A stretch of DNA of 64,000 nt from Acetobacteraceae bacterium (lineage in GTDB: Bacteria > Pseudomonadota > Alphaproteobacteria > Acetobacterales > Acetobacteraceae): contig JAIXWG010000062.1 in the NCBI GenBank assembly GCA_027482245.1, forward strand, positions 62,001 to 126,000, read 5' to 3'. The position numbers and the translations under genes are program-made. Of the stretch, positions 42,787 to 50,945 are shown in pieces; the stretch's first letter is position 1; the number at the start of each line of letters is the position of its first letter. The notes below the pieces were generated by a model. That model made no database searches and was not told where the DNA came from. It saw only the letters and a program-made list of their open reading frames with translations.

Positions 42787-43014
42787 TCAGGCCTGGGCCA
42801 TGCGGCCGCGCTCCCCGCAGGCCCAGCCATGGCCATGGACCAGGCCGTCATCGTGGTCGCTGTCCTGCTTCACCGCCATGGCGGCGGCGAGGTCGGGGGC
42901 ATGGACACGGCCGAAATGGCGATCCTGGCGGAGGAATTCGCCGACGGGGGGCGGGGCTTCCCGCGCCCAGCCATGGGCATGGACCAGGCCGTCGTCGTGA
43001 AGGTCGTCGTTCAT
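42787..43014 (-). CDS. Small His-rich protein with a duplicated DDGLVHxHGWA motif
   Basis: 75 residues; the ATG has GGGAGA seven bases upstream. The peptide begins NDDLHDDGLVHAHGWAREA and near its end repeats SDHDDGLVHGHGWACGE. Between the two lies VGEFLRQDRHFGRVHAPDLAAAMAVKQ. Two Asp-Asp-Gly-Leu-Val-His-x-His-Gly-Trp-Ala copies suggest metal binding or an internal duplication. It lies 17 bp downstream of isocitrate lyase and is probably co-transcribed with it. I know no assigned function. Confidence 0.7.
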   Translation of the reverse strand: MNDDLHDDGLVHAHGWAREAPPPVGEFLRQDRHFGRVHAPDLAAAMAVKQDSDHDDGLVHGHGWACGERGRMAQA

Positions 43015-43031
43015 GGATCGTCTCCCTGGGG

Positions 43032-44339
43032 TCAGGCGTGATGGAACTGCACGGCCTCGGTCGAGGTCGCGAGCGCGGTGGTGCTGGCGGTGCCGCCGCT
43101 GGCGGCCGTCGCGACGGCGTCGAAGTAGCCGACGCCCACTTCCCGCTGGTGGCGGATGGCGGTGAAGCCCTCGGCCTCCGCGGCGAACTCCGCCTGCTGT
43201 AATTCGCTGTAGGCGCCCATGCCGCGTTCGGCGTAGCCGCGCGCCAGGTTGAACATGGAGAGGTTCAGGCTGTGGAAGCCGGCCAGGGTCACGAACTGGA
43301 AGCGGTAGCCCATGGCCGCGATTTCCCGCTGGAAGCGCGCGGCGGCGTCCACGCCCATCTTGCGCTGCCAGTTGAAGGAGGGGCTGCAGTTGTAGGCCAG
43401 CATCTTGCCGGGGAAGTCGCGGTGGATCGCCTCCGCGAAGTCGCGCGCATCCTGCAGGTCGGGGTCGGAGGTCTCCCACCACAGCAGGTCGGCATAGGGG
43501 GCATAGGCCAGGCCGCGGGCGATGGCGTAGGCCTTGCCGACGCCCTTGCGGATGCGGTGGAAGCCCTCCGGCGTGCGGTCACGCTCGATGAAGGGATGGT
43601 CGCGTTCGTCGATGTCGCTGGTGAGAAGCTGCGCGCTTTCCGCATCGGTGCGGCAGAGCAGGACCGTCGGCACCCCCTCCACATCGGCGGCGAGGCGCGC
43701 GGCGTTCAGCGTGCGGATGTGCTGGCTGATCGGCACCAGCACCTTGCCGCCGAGATGGCCGCACTTCTTCTCGGAGGCCAGCTGGTCCTCGAAATGCACG
43801 CCCGCGGCGCCGGCCTCGATCATCGCGCGCATGAGTTCATAGGCGTTGAGCGCGCCGCCGAAGCCGGCTTCCGCATCGGCGATGATGGGGGCCATGTAGT
43901 CGGTCGTGTCGCCCTTCCCCTCCTGCACCGCGATCTGGTCGCAGCGGCGCAGCGCGTTGTTGATGCGGCGGATCACGGCGGGGACGCTGTCCACGGGATA
44001 GAGCGACTGGTCGGGATACATCTGCCCCGCGCTGTTGGCATCCGCCGCCACCTGCCAGCCGGACAGGTAGATGGCCTTCAGCCCCGCCTTCACCTGCTGC
44101 ACCGCCTGCATGCCCGTCATGGCGCCGAGCGTGTTCACGAAGGGCTCGGTGTGCAGCAGCTGCCAGAGCCTGCGCGCGCCGCGATCGGCCAGCGTGTGCT
44201 GCACGCGGAAGCTGCCGGCGAGCCGCGCGACATCGGCAGCGGTGTAGTCCCGCCGGATGCCGTCGAAGCGGCCGGGCTGGGGGGCGCCATGGCCGAAGCC
44301 GCCATCGGGGGCGCGGCAGGCGAAGGGTGTGGGACGCAT
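43032..44339 (-). CDS. aceA: Isocitrate lyase
   Basis: 435 residues, typical length. The enzyme splits isocitrate to glyoxylate and succinate, the first glyoxylate-shunt step, allowing growth on acetate or fatty acids. The catalytic signature KKCGHLGGK (191-199, Cys193) is intact, with SGWQVAADANSAGQMYPDQSLYP, DAEAGFGG and YNCSPSFNW also present. No malate synthase gene is in this window. It diverges from a ScfR/RamB-type regulator across 157 bp that should hold its promoter. Confidence 0.97.
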   Translation of the reverse strand: MRPTPFACRAPDGGFGHGAPQPGRFDGIRRDYTAADVARLAGSFRVQHTLADRGARRLWQLLHTEPFVNTLGAMTGMQAVQQVKAGLKAIYLSGWQVAADANSAGQMYPDQSLYPVDSVPAVIRRINNALRRCDQIAVQEGKGDTTDYMAPIIADAEAGFGGALNAYELMRAMIEAGAAGVHFEDQLASEKKCGHLGGKVLVPISQHIRTLNAARLAADVEGVPTVLLCRTDAESAQLLTSDIDERDHPFIERDRTPEGFHRIRKGVGKAYAIARGLAYAPYADLLWWETSDPDLQDARDFAEAIHRDFPGKMLAYNCSPSFNWQRKMGVDAAARFQREIAAMGYRFQFVTLAGFHSLNLSMFNLARGYAERGMGAYSELQQAEFAAEAEGFTAIRHQREVGVGYFDAVATAASGGTASTTALATSTEAVQFHHA

Positions 44340-44382
44340 GGGATCGGACCTTCCGTGTGACCGGCCGCTGTCGTCGCGGCGC

Positions 44383-44495
44383 CTGTCAATAATTCACCTT
44401 GCGCGGGGGGATTGCAGGGGGAATCCTGGACGAGCCGCGGCAATCACGTGGCCGGCTTCACCCCCCAGGGTCGAAAATCTGTAAAGGATCCACAG
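44383..44495. promoter_or_regulatory. Divergent aceA / regulator control region
   Basis: On the minus strand TTGACA (44389-44384) is a candidate -35 for aceA. TTGCG (44399) and TTGCA (44412) form a direct repeat at 13-bp spacing. Directly before the regulator ATG, CTGT, nine bases, ACAG (44479-44495) spans its ribosome-binding site, which would suit autoregulation. These sites are visual candidates only. Confidence 0.4.
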
Positions 44496-44496
44496 A

Positions 44497-45906
44497 ATGG
44501 CCCGGCCGATGATCGGCCGCACCATCCGGCGGCTGCGGATGGAAAAGGGGCTGACGCAGCAGGCGCTGGCCGTGCGGCTCGGCATCTCCGCCAGCTACCT
44601 GAACCTGATCGAGCACGACCAGCGCGCCGTCACCGCCAGCCTGCTGATCAAGCTGGGGGAGACGCTGTCGGTCGACCTGCCATCCCTGTCCGGGTCGAAG
44701 GAACGGCAGACGGAAGCGGGGCTGCGGGAGGTGCTGTCGGACCCGCTGCTGGGGCTGGAGGAGATGCCGGAGGGCGAGATCGCGACGCTCGCCGCCAGCG
44801 CCCCCAACGCCGCGCGCGCGATGCTGGCGCTGTACCGCGCCTGGCGCGTGGCGCGGGAGGATGCGTCCGGCATCGCGCTGCCGACGGGACGGCGGATGCT
44901 GCTGCCGACGGAGGAAGCGCGCGACTTCTTCCACGACCGCGCCAACCATTTCCATCAGCTTGAGGGCATTGCCGAGCAGATCGGCAGCGAGTTGCGCGCG
45001 AGCCCGGCCGAGATGAACCACGCCATCGCGGAACGGCTGCGCCGCACCCATGGGCTGACCGTGCATGTCGGGCCGCTCGGCGCCAGCCTGCGGCGCTACG
45101 ATCCGGCGTCGCGCCGGCTCGACCTGTCGGAGGCGCTGCCGCGCGAGAGCCGCGGCTTCCAGATGGCGTTCCAGTTGATGCTGCTGGAGGCAAGGGACGT
45201 CGTCGAATCCGTGGTGGCGCCGGCGGAGCCGTCGAGCCAGGAGGCCGCGGCGCTGATCCGGCTCGGCCTGCTGAACTACGCGGCGGCGGCGCTGCTGATG
45301 CCCTACCTGCCCTTCATCGAGGCCGCGCAGGAATTGCGGCATGAGGTGGAGGCGCTGGCGGCGCGCTTCGGCGTCTCCTTCGAACAGGCGGCGCACCGGC
45401 TTTCCACGCTGCAGCGGCCGGATGCGCGGGGCGTGCCCTTCTTCTTCCTGCGCGTCGATCCCGCGGGGAACGTGGACAAGCGATTCTCGGCGGCAGGATT
45501 TCCCTTCGCGCGCTTCGGCGGTTCCTGCCCGAAATGGATCGTCCACCAGGCCTTCGCGACGCCGGCGACGACGCGGGTGCAGGTGGCGCAGCTGCCGGAT
45601 GGCGCCACCTTCCTGACCTTCGCCCGCGCCATCGCCAGCCCGACCACGCATTGGGGCGAGCCCGCGCCGGTGCATGTGGTGGCGATGGGCTGCGACATCG
45701 GCCGCGCATCGGAAGTGGTCTATGCGGATGGCATCGACCTCGGCGCCGCCGCCGTCGGCATCGGGCTGTCCTGTCGCCTGTGCGAACGCGCGGAATGCCG
45801 CAGCCGCGCCTTCCCGCCGCTGGAGCACCGCCTGGCGCTGGACCCCAACGAGGATGGGGCGAGCCCGTGGCGGTTCGAGCCAAGCCGGCGCTTAGTGCGC
45901 CCTTAA
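44497..45906 (+). CDS. XRE-family short-chain fatty acid/acetate metabolism regulator (RamB/ScfR-like)
   Basis: 469 residues. The N-terminal XRE helix-turn-helix is GRTIRRLRMEKGLTQQALAVRLGISASYLNLIE (about 7-40). A middle IrrE/ImmA-peptidase-like region (about 150-320) follows. The C-terminus has the conserved Cys cluster SCRLCERAECRSRAFPPLEH, which occurs in RamB/ScfR-type regulators of glyoxylate-shunt and fatty-acid genes. Divergence from aceA supports control of isocitrate lyase according to acetate or acyl-CoA supply. The Cys cluster may sense redox state or bind a metal. Confidence 0.9.
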   Translation: MARPMIGRTIRRLRMEKGLTQQALAVRLGISASYLNLIEHDQRAVTASLLIKLGETLSVDLPSLSGSKERQTEAGLREVLSDPLLGLEEMPEGEIATLAASAPNAARAMLALYRAWRVAREDASGIALPTGRRMLLPTEEARDFFHDRANHFHQLEGIAEQIGSELRASPAEMNHAIAERLRRTHGLTVHVGPLGASLRRYDPASRRLDLSEALPRESRGFQMAFQLMLLEARDVVESVVAPAEPSSQEAAALIRLGLLNYAAAALLMPYLPFIEAAQELRHEVEALAARFGVSFEQAAHRLSTLQRPDARGVPFFFLRVDPAGNVDKRFSAAGFPFARFGGSCPKWIVHQAFATPATTRVQVAQLPDGATFLTFARAIASPTTHWGEPAPVHVVAMGCDIGRASEVVYADGIDLGAAAVGIGLSCRLCERAECRSRAFPPLEHRLALDPNEDGASPWRFEPSRRLVRP

Positions 45907-45954
45907 CCCACCGCCGCCTATCAACCCGGGGAACGGGAAGATCCTGGGCGGCGC

Positions 45955-46995
45955 ATGGCCAAAGGCAAGGGTGGCGGCACGATCGTCATCAAGCGGATCG
46001 AGGAAGGCGGCCACGGGCACCATGGCGGTGCCTGGAAGGTCGCCTATGCCGATTTCGTCACGGCGATGATGGCCTTCTTCCTGCTGATGTGGCTGCTGAA
46101 CGCGACGACGGAGGAGCAGCGCCGGGGCCTGGCCGACTATTTCTCCCCCACCAACGTGATGGGCGCGCAGCAGACCGGATCGGGCCAGCCCTTCGGCGGC
46201 CGCACGCCGCATGAAAGCACCCCGATGGTGCAGGAAGCCGGCGCCGTGACGATGCAGCGCGGCCGCGTGCCCGTGCTGTCCGACGTGGATGTCGAGGATG
46301 AGACGGAACAGGTGGCGCGCCCGACGCCGATGCGCGACGGCCCCGATGGCGAGGACGAGGATGCGACGCCGCGCCGCGTGCGCCAGGCCCGCGCCGATGC
46401 GGAAGCGGGTGAGGCCGATCCGCGCCGGCTCGGCGAGGGCACGGAAAGCGATGCGCGGGCCCTGACCGACGCGGCGCTGCGCGCGGAAGCGGCACGACGG
46501 GAACGGGAGGCCTTCGAACGCGCGGCGGAGGAGATCCGCCAGATGGTGGCGCAGGACCCGGTCCTGGCGGAGCTCGGCCGGCAGCTGATGGTGGAACAGA
46601 CGCCGCAGGGGCTGCGCATCCAGCTGGTCGATGCCGAACGCACGCCGATGTTCGCACTCGGCGGCGCGGCGCCGAACGACCGGGCGCGGGTGCTGCTGGC
46701 GCGCGTGGCGCAGGTGGCGAACCGGCTGCCGAACCCGATCGCCATCGCGGGCCATACGGATGCGACGCCCTTCCGCGGCGGGGGCGAACGGTCGAACTGG
46801 GACCTCTCCGCGGACCGCGCCAATGTCACGCGCCGCCTGCTGACGGAATCGGGGCTGCCGGAGACGCGGATCCGCAGCGTGACCGGCAATGCGGAACGCG
46901 ACCTGCTGATGCCGGACAATCCCAACGCGGCGGCCAATCGCCGCGTCTCCATCACCCTGCTGCGGCAGAACGAACCGGTGATCGTGACCCAATGA
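45955..46995 (+). CDS. motB: Flagellar motor stator protein MotB
   Basis: 346 residues. A basic N-terminus is followed by one span, VAYADFVTAMMAFFLLMWLL, with the essential proton-carrying Asp33. A long acidic linker (about 55-190) leads to the C-terminal OmpA-like peptidoglycan-binding domain with IAIAGHTDATPF and NWDLSADRANVTRRLL (about 260-300). MotB anchors the stator to the cell wall and couples proton flow to flagellar rotation. It precedes motA with a 4-bp overlap, the reverse of the common order. Confidence 0.96.
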   Translation: MAKGKGGGTIVIKRIEEGGHGHHGGAWKVAYADFVTAMMAFFLLMWLLNATTEEQRRGLADYFSPTNVMGAQQTGSGQPFGGRTPHESTPMVQEAGAVTMQRGRVPVLSDVDVEDETEQVARPTPMRDGPDGEDEDATPRRVRQARADAEAGEADPRRLGEGTESDARALTDAALRAEAARREREAFERAAEEIRQMVAQDPVLAELGRQLMVEQTPQGLRIQLVDAERTPMFALGGAAPNDRARVLLARVAQVANRLPNPIAIAGHTDATPFRGGGERSNWDLSADRANVTRRLLTESGLPETRIRSVTGNAERDLLMPDNPNAAANRRVSITLLRQNEPVIVTQ

Positions 46996-47858
46996 CGACG
47001 ATCGGCGGCCTGGTCTTCCTGCTCGCGATGGTGTTCGGCGGCTACACCATCGCCGGCGGCAAGTTCGGCATCATCCTGCACTCCCTGCCCTATGAGATGA
47101 TGATGATCGGCGGCGCCGCGGTGGGCGCCTTCATCATGGGCAACAGCATGCACGCCGTGAAGCACACGCTTGGCGGCTTCGGGAAGATCCTGAAGGGGGA
47201 ACGCTTCCACAAGCAGGAATACATCGACATCCTGTCGCTGCTCTACTGGTTCGTGCGCCTGGCGCAGCAGAAGGGCGCGATGGCGCTGGAGCCGCATATC
47301 GAGAAGCCGGCCGAAAGCCCGGCCTTCCAGAAATTCCCGAAGATCATGGGCGACAAGATCGCGGTGACGCTGATCTGCGACTACCTGCGCATGGTCGGCA
47401 TGAATGCCGACGATCCCCACCAGATCGAGGACATCATCTCCAAGGAACTGAAGAAGGTGAAGGAGGAGGAGATGCATGTCGCCCACACCTTCCAGAACAT
47501 CGCCGATGCGCTGCCGGCGCTGGGCATCGTCGCGGCCGTGCTCGGCGTCATCAAGACGATGGCGGCGATCGATTCACCGCCCGCCGTGCTGGGCGGCATG
47601 ATCGGCGGCGCGCTCGTCGGCACCTTCCTCGGCATCCTGCTGGCCTATGGCGTGATGGGCCCGATGGCGACGCGGCTGAACGGCGTGATCGCGGAGGATT
47701 GCATGTTCTACGAGGTGATCCGCGCCGTCCTCGTGGCCCACCTCCATGGCAATGCGCCGCAGGTTGCGGTGGAAGCCGGGCGCAAGACGGCGCCGAGCCA
47801 TTCCATGCCGAGCTTCCAGGAGCTGGAGGAAGCGCTGCAGAACCTGCAGATCGCATAG
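46992..47858 (+). CDS. motA: Flagellar motor stator protein MotA
   Basis: 288 residues with four spans, typical length. The ATG overlaps the motB stop (ATGA). The cytosolic loop that touches FliG contains charged stretches (GKILKGERFHKQEYIDILSLLYWFVRLAQQKG). The later spans ALPALGIVAAVLGVIKTMAAIDSPPAVLGGMIGGALVGTFLGILLAYG include the conserved prolines that couple proton movement. It forms the MotA5-MotB2 proton channel. Its stop abuts the stop of a convergent DUF6522 gene with no gap. Confidence 0.96.
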   Translation: MTTIGGLVFLLAMVFGGYTIAGGKFGIILHSLPYEMMMIGGAAVGAFIMGNSMHAVKHTLGGFGKILKGERFHKQEYIDILSLLYWFVRLAQQKGAMALEPHIEKPAESPAFQKFPKIMGDKIAVTLICDYLRMVGMNADDPHQIEDIISKELKKVKEEEMHVAHTFQNIADALPALGIVAAVLGVIKTMAAIDSPPAVLGGMIGGALVGTFLGILLAYGVMGPMATRLNGVIAEDCMFYEVIRAVLVAHLHGNAPQVAVEAGRKTAPSHSMPSFQELEEALQNLQIA

Positions 47859-48110
47859 CTACTCCGCCGACATCACCCGCCCCGTCGCCGCCTCCACCAC
47901 AAGGCGGCGTTCCGTGCCGCGGCGGCGGAGCGTGAGGCGGAGCGTGCCGGCATCCGTGCCCTCGCCCCGCTCCACCACCGAATAGACGATGCCGGCGCGA
48001 AGATCGGCCAGGAAGGCGGGCAGCGCCACGCCGAGCAGCCCAGCGGCCTGGCCGGCCGAGAGCACCGCGTCCCCGGCCTCGTCGATCTCCACCTGGTCGG
48101 GCACCTGCAT
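47859..48110 (-). CDS. DUF6522 family protein
   Basis: 83 residues from the ATG at 48110 with AGGAGGA upstream; a longer frame to 48170 is rejected. The order is QVEIDEAGDAVLSAGQAAGLLGV, PAFLADLRAGIVYSVVERGEGTDAGTLRLTLRRRGTERRLVVEAATGRVM, a small alpha-beta protein matching DUF6522, a family of unknown function in alphaproteobacteria. It abuts the motA stop and diverges from the thioesterase gene. Confidence 0.75.
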   Translation of the reverse strand: MQVPDQVEIDEAGDAVLSAGQAAGLLGVALPAFLADLRAGIVYSVVERGEGTDAGTLRLTLRRRGTERRLVVEAATGRVMSAE

Positions 48111-48179
48111 CCGCCTGATCCTCCTGCCCGCATCATGGCACGGCTTGACCGATGCCGCGCGGGGCGGCACGGGGGGCGC

Positions 48180-48659
48180 ATGACCGAACAGACCCCCTCC
48201 CCCGCATCCTCAAGCCCCCTGGCCGACCTCGACGAGAAGGGCGCGCCCTACCACGACCTGCTGGGCCTGCGGCTGGAGCATTGGGCGGATGGCCATGCGC
48301 GGCTGGTCTGCGAGGCCGGCGACCAGCACCGCAACCGCTCGGGCATCATCCATGGCGGGCTCGTGCTGTCGATGATCGACCAGGCCGCGGGCTATTCGGG
48401 GCTGTGGTGCAGCGTGCCGGGGAATGTCCGCAAGGCCGTGACGCTCGACCTCGACTGCAAGTTCACCGGCCAGGTGAAGGGCGGGCGGCTGGTGGCGGAA
48501 GCGAAGGTCGCGACGCGCGGGCGCAACATCTTCTTCGTGCGCACGGAAGTCTTCGACGCCGAGGGCAAGCTGGTGGCCTTCGGCTCCTCCACCCATCGCT
48601 GGCGCGCGGGCAGCGAGACGCATGAGGGCCAGCCGGCGAACGCGCCGGACCGCGGGTAG
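48180..48659 (+). CDS. PaaI-family acyl-CoA thioesterase (hotdog fold)
   Basis: 159 residues from the ATG at 48180 with GGGGGG upstream; a longer frame to 48135 exists. The hotdog-fold blocks are GLRLEHWADGHARLVCEAGDQHRNRSGIIHGGLVLSMIDQAAGYSG, where NRSGIIHGG and the following Asp are the catalytic region of PaaI-type thioesterases, and TLDLDCKFTGQVKGGRLVAEAKV. It should hydrolyse acyl- or aryl-CoA esters in the cytosol. Substrate unknown. Convergent with the unknown pair at 48667. Confidence 0.92.
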   Translation: MTEQTPSPASSSPLADLDEKGAPYHDLLGLRLEHWADGHARLVCEAGDQHRNRSGIIHGGLVLSMIDQAAGYSGLWCSVPGNVRKAVTLDLDCKFTGQVKGGRLVAEAKVATRGRNIFFVRTEVFDAEGKLVAFGSSTHRWRAGSETHEGQPANAPDRG

Positions 48660-48666
48660 AAGCCCC

Positions 48667-49881
48667 CTACTCCTCCACCAGCGGCAGGGCGGCGGCCGGG
48701 CCGGCCAGCATCTCCACCAGCCGCGCCACCTCCACCCGCGCCAGGCCGCCGGGGCGGGAGGCGAGTGGCAGCAGCCGGCCGACGGTCTCCGCCAGCGTCC
48801 GGTCGAAGGCGGCCTCGGCGGCGAAGCGGCGGCCCGCAACCTCCAGCCGCCGCAGGTCGCGCGCCATGCGTTCCAGCGCCGCCACCTCCGCATCGCTCGC
48901 GCGCGCGCCGGCGGCGATGCGCGTCGCCTCCGCCAGCAATCCCTCCGCCAGCGCGCGGGCGTAGAGCGCGTAGCAGGCCGCGCCGACATCGCGCCGCAGC
49001 GTCGCCGCCAGCTGGCGGCGCTGGTCGCGGGAGATGGGGTTGTCCGTCGCCTCCAGCCCCTCCATCCGGCGGACCAGGCGCTGGGCGGCGCCCGCCATCT
49101 CCCCGGGTGAGGTCGCGGCGGTGACCAGCGCGCCGTCCCGCGACAGGGCGGCGGCGAGTTCCTGTTCCGCGATCTTCTGCACCGCCGGCATCAGCGTGCC
49201 GGCCACGCTGACCGCGACGCCCGGGCGGGCGGCGTCCCGCAGGATCAGGGCGAGGCCGGCCAGCAGGGCGGGCCGCCCTTCCGCGACCAGCGGCGCCAGG
49301 GCGGCCCGCATCTCCCCCTCCCCGGCGCCTTCGCGGGAGGCCGGGTAGGCTGCGGCCCAGAGGGCGGGCGCGTGGCGCCAGACCGCGGTGCAGAGCGCCA
49401 TGGTGGGCGCCGCCGCTTCCTCCGGCAGGCCGGCCGCCAGCCAGCCTTCCGGCAGGGAGGGCAGGCTGGCGCGGCCCGCCGCGGGCCAGAGCCGCTGGCC
49501 GAGCGCCTGCACCAGCGCTTCGTCGGAGAGATTGCCGCCGGCAGCCAGCACCTCCAGCTCCGGCACCAGATCCCCCAGCGCGACGGCGACGGCGGCGGTG
49601 ATGGGGCGGATGGCGTGGCGCGGCACCAGCAGGGGGGATTGCTTCCAGGCCGCCGGGTTCACCAGCACGCCTTCCAGCGGCAGGCACAGCAGCCGCGCCA
49701 GGCGGACCGGGCGTTGCGGGCGCAGGCGGCGCAGCCGGGGGCGGATGCCGTCCAGCAGGATGTCCACCTCGCTGCGGTCATGCAGCGAATCGAGCATGGC
49801 GACGACGCGGCCCAGCGCGTGGTCCGGGGCCTCCGCCAGCGCGGTGCTCAGCCCCCGGGCGTTCCTGGTGGGCATGGTCAT
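48667..49881 (-). CDS. Uncharacterised helical protein (second gene of a coupled pair)
   Basis: 404 residues from an ATG that overlaps the upstream stop (ATGA); a second ATG lies two codons later. The protein is Ala/Leu/Arg-rich and almost wholly helical by appearance. Notable parts are ILLDGIRPRLRRLRPQRPVRLARLLCLPLEGVLVNP (about 40-75) and ISRDQRRQLAATLRRDVGAACYALYARALAEGLLAEA (about 290). No signal peptide, membrane span or catalytic motif is seen. I do not recognise the family. The coupling suggests that it acts with the protein encoded just upstream. Confidence 0.75.
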   Translation of the reverse strand: MTMPTRNARGLSTALAEAPDHALGRVVAMLDSLHDRSEVDILLDGIRPRLRRLRPQRPVRLARLLCLPLEGVLVNPAAWKQSPLLVPRHAIRPITAAVAVALGDLVPELEVLAAGGNLSDEALVQALGQRLWPAAGRASLPSLPEGWLAAGLPEEAAAPTMALCTAVWRHAPALWAAAYPASREGAGEGEMRAALAPLVAEGRPALLAGLALILRDAARPGVAVSVAGTLMPAVQKIAEQELAAALSRDGALVTAATSPGEMAGAAQRLVRRMEGLEATDNPISRDQRRQLAATLRRDVGAACYALYARALAEGLLAEATRIAAGARASDAEVAALERMARDLRRLEVAGRRFAAEAAFDRTLAETVGRLLPLASRPGGLARVEVARLVEMLAGPAAALPLVEE

Positions 49882-50885
49882 GCCGTCAGCGCCCGCAGGC
49901 TTTCGTTGCGGGCGGCCATCTCCACCAGCCGCGTGCCGCCGAGCACCGGCAGCGTGGCCAGCAGGCGCCGGCCGCGCAGCACCGTGTCCCAGTCGCCGGC
50001 CGTGCCGGGCCAGCGATCCGATTCCTGCGCCGGCACAGGGATGATGGCCGCGACCTCCGCCGCCAGGGCGCTGCGTTCCTGGGTGGTGGCGGAAGCCCAG
50101 AGCGCCGTGATGGGCGGCCATCCATCCAGCATCCAGTCCGGACGCTCAATCAGTTCGCCCATCAGGCGCAGCCCGGCCGGGCCACGCGCCAGCAGGCCCG
50201 GCAGGTCTTCCAGCGCGGGCCAGATCGCGGCCAGGCAGGCGCGGATGGCGGCCAGGCTGTAGCGGGCCGCCGCCAGCACGACGAGGCCGGCATTCTGCCC
50301 GGACGGGGGCGGCACGCGGCGCGTCCAGGCGGACAGGTCGGTGCAGAAGGCATCGAGCGCCGCCACCTGGCGCGCCAGTGGGCTGGCCATGCCGGGCGCC
50401 GCGCCGCAATCCGCCAGCAGGTCCGCGAGCCCGCCCAACAGCGCCGCCGCCGGCGCATCCGGGGATGCCGGCATCCGCTGCACCAGCGCGGCCTTCACCG
50501 CCTGGATGGAGGCGCGCTGATCCTCCAGCGCCGCTTCCGCCGCCGCCTGGGCGGGGCGGCCGGCATGGCCCATCAGCGCCACCTTCCGCACCACGCCGCG
50601 CACCCCCGCGGGGGTGGGGTGCTGCAGCAGGGACAGCCGGGCCCAGAGCTGGCGGTCATGCAGGGATGGCGTGCAGGCGGCGACGGCGGACCGCCAGTCC
50701 AGCACATATGTGCCGCGGCCGGAGAGGCTCGGCAGCAGGAGTTCCGGCGGGCTGCCGGGCACGCGGCGCATCCGCGCGCCCCACAGCATCGGCGCGGTGA
50801 AGGGCACGAAGACGCCACGCTCCGCGCGGGTGGCGGGACGCTCCTGCGACATCGATCCGGAGGAGGTCAGGTCGCGGTCGGGCAT
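49878..50885 (-). CDS. Uncharacterised protein (first gene of a coupled pair)
   Basis: 335 residues from the ATG at 50885, preceded by GGTGGGG; a GTG at 50906 is an alternative. The N-terminus ERGVFVPFTAPMLWGARMRRVPGSPPELLLPSLSGRGTYVLDW looks beta-rich, and the rest is helical and Ala-rich (WPALEDLPGLLARGPAGLRLMGELIERPDWMLDGWPPITALW). No signal peptide or known motif is visible, and I do not recognise the family. It overlaps its downstream partner by four bases. The pair lies 2 kb from motBA but on the other strand. Confidence 0.75.
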   Translation of the reverse strand: MPDRDLTSSGSMSQERPATRAERGVFVPFTAPMLWGARMRRVPGSPPELLLPSLSGRGTYVLDWRSAVAACTPSLHDRQLWARLSLLQHPTPAGVRGVVRKVALMGHAGRPAQAAAEAALEDQRASIQAVKAALVQRMPASPDAPAAALLGGLADLLADCGAAPGMASPLARQVAALDAFCTDLSAWTRRVPPPSGQNAGLVVLAAARYSLAAIRACLAAIWPALEDLPGLLARGPAGLRLMGELIERPDWMLDGWPPITALWASATTQERSALAAEVAAIIPVPAQESDRWPGTAGDWDTVLRGRRLLATLPVLGGTRLVEMAARNESLRALTA

Positions 50886-50945
50886 TGGCGCCCCACCCTG
50901 CGGCACGGCGGGTAAAGAAAGTGTTCGGGCCGCCGCCCCGACCTG

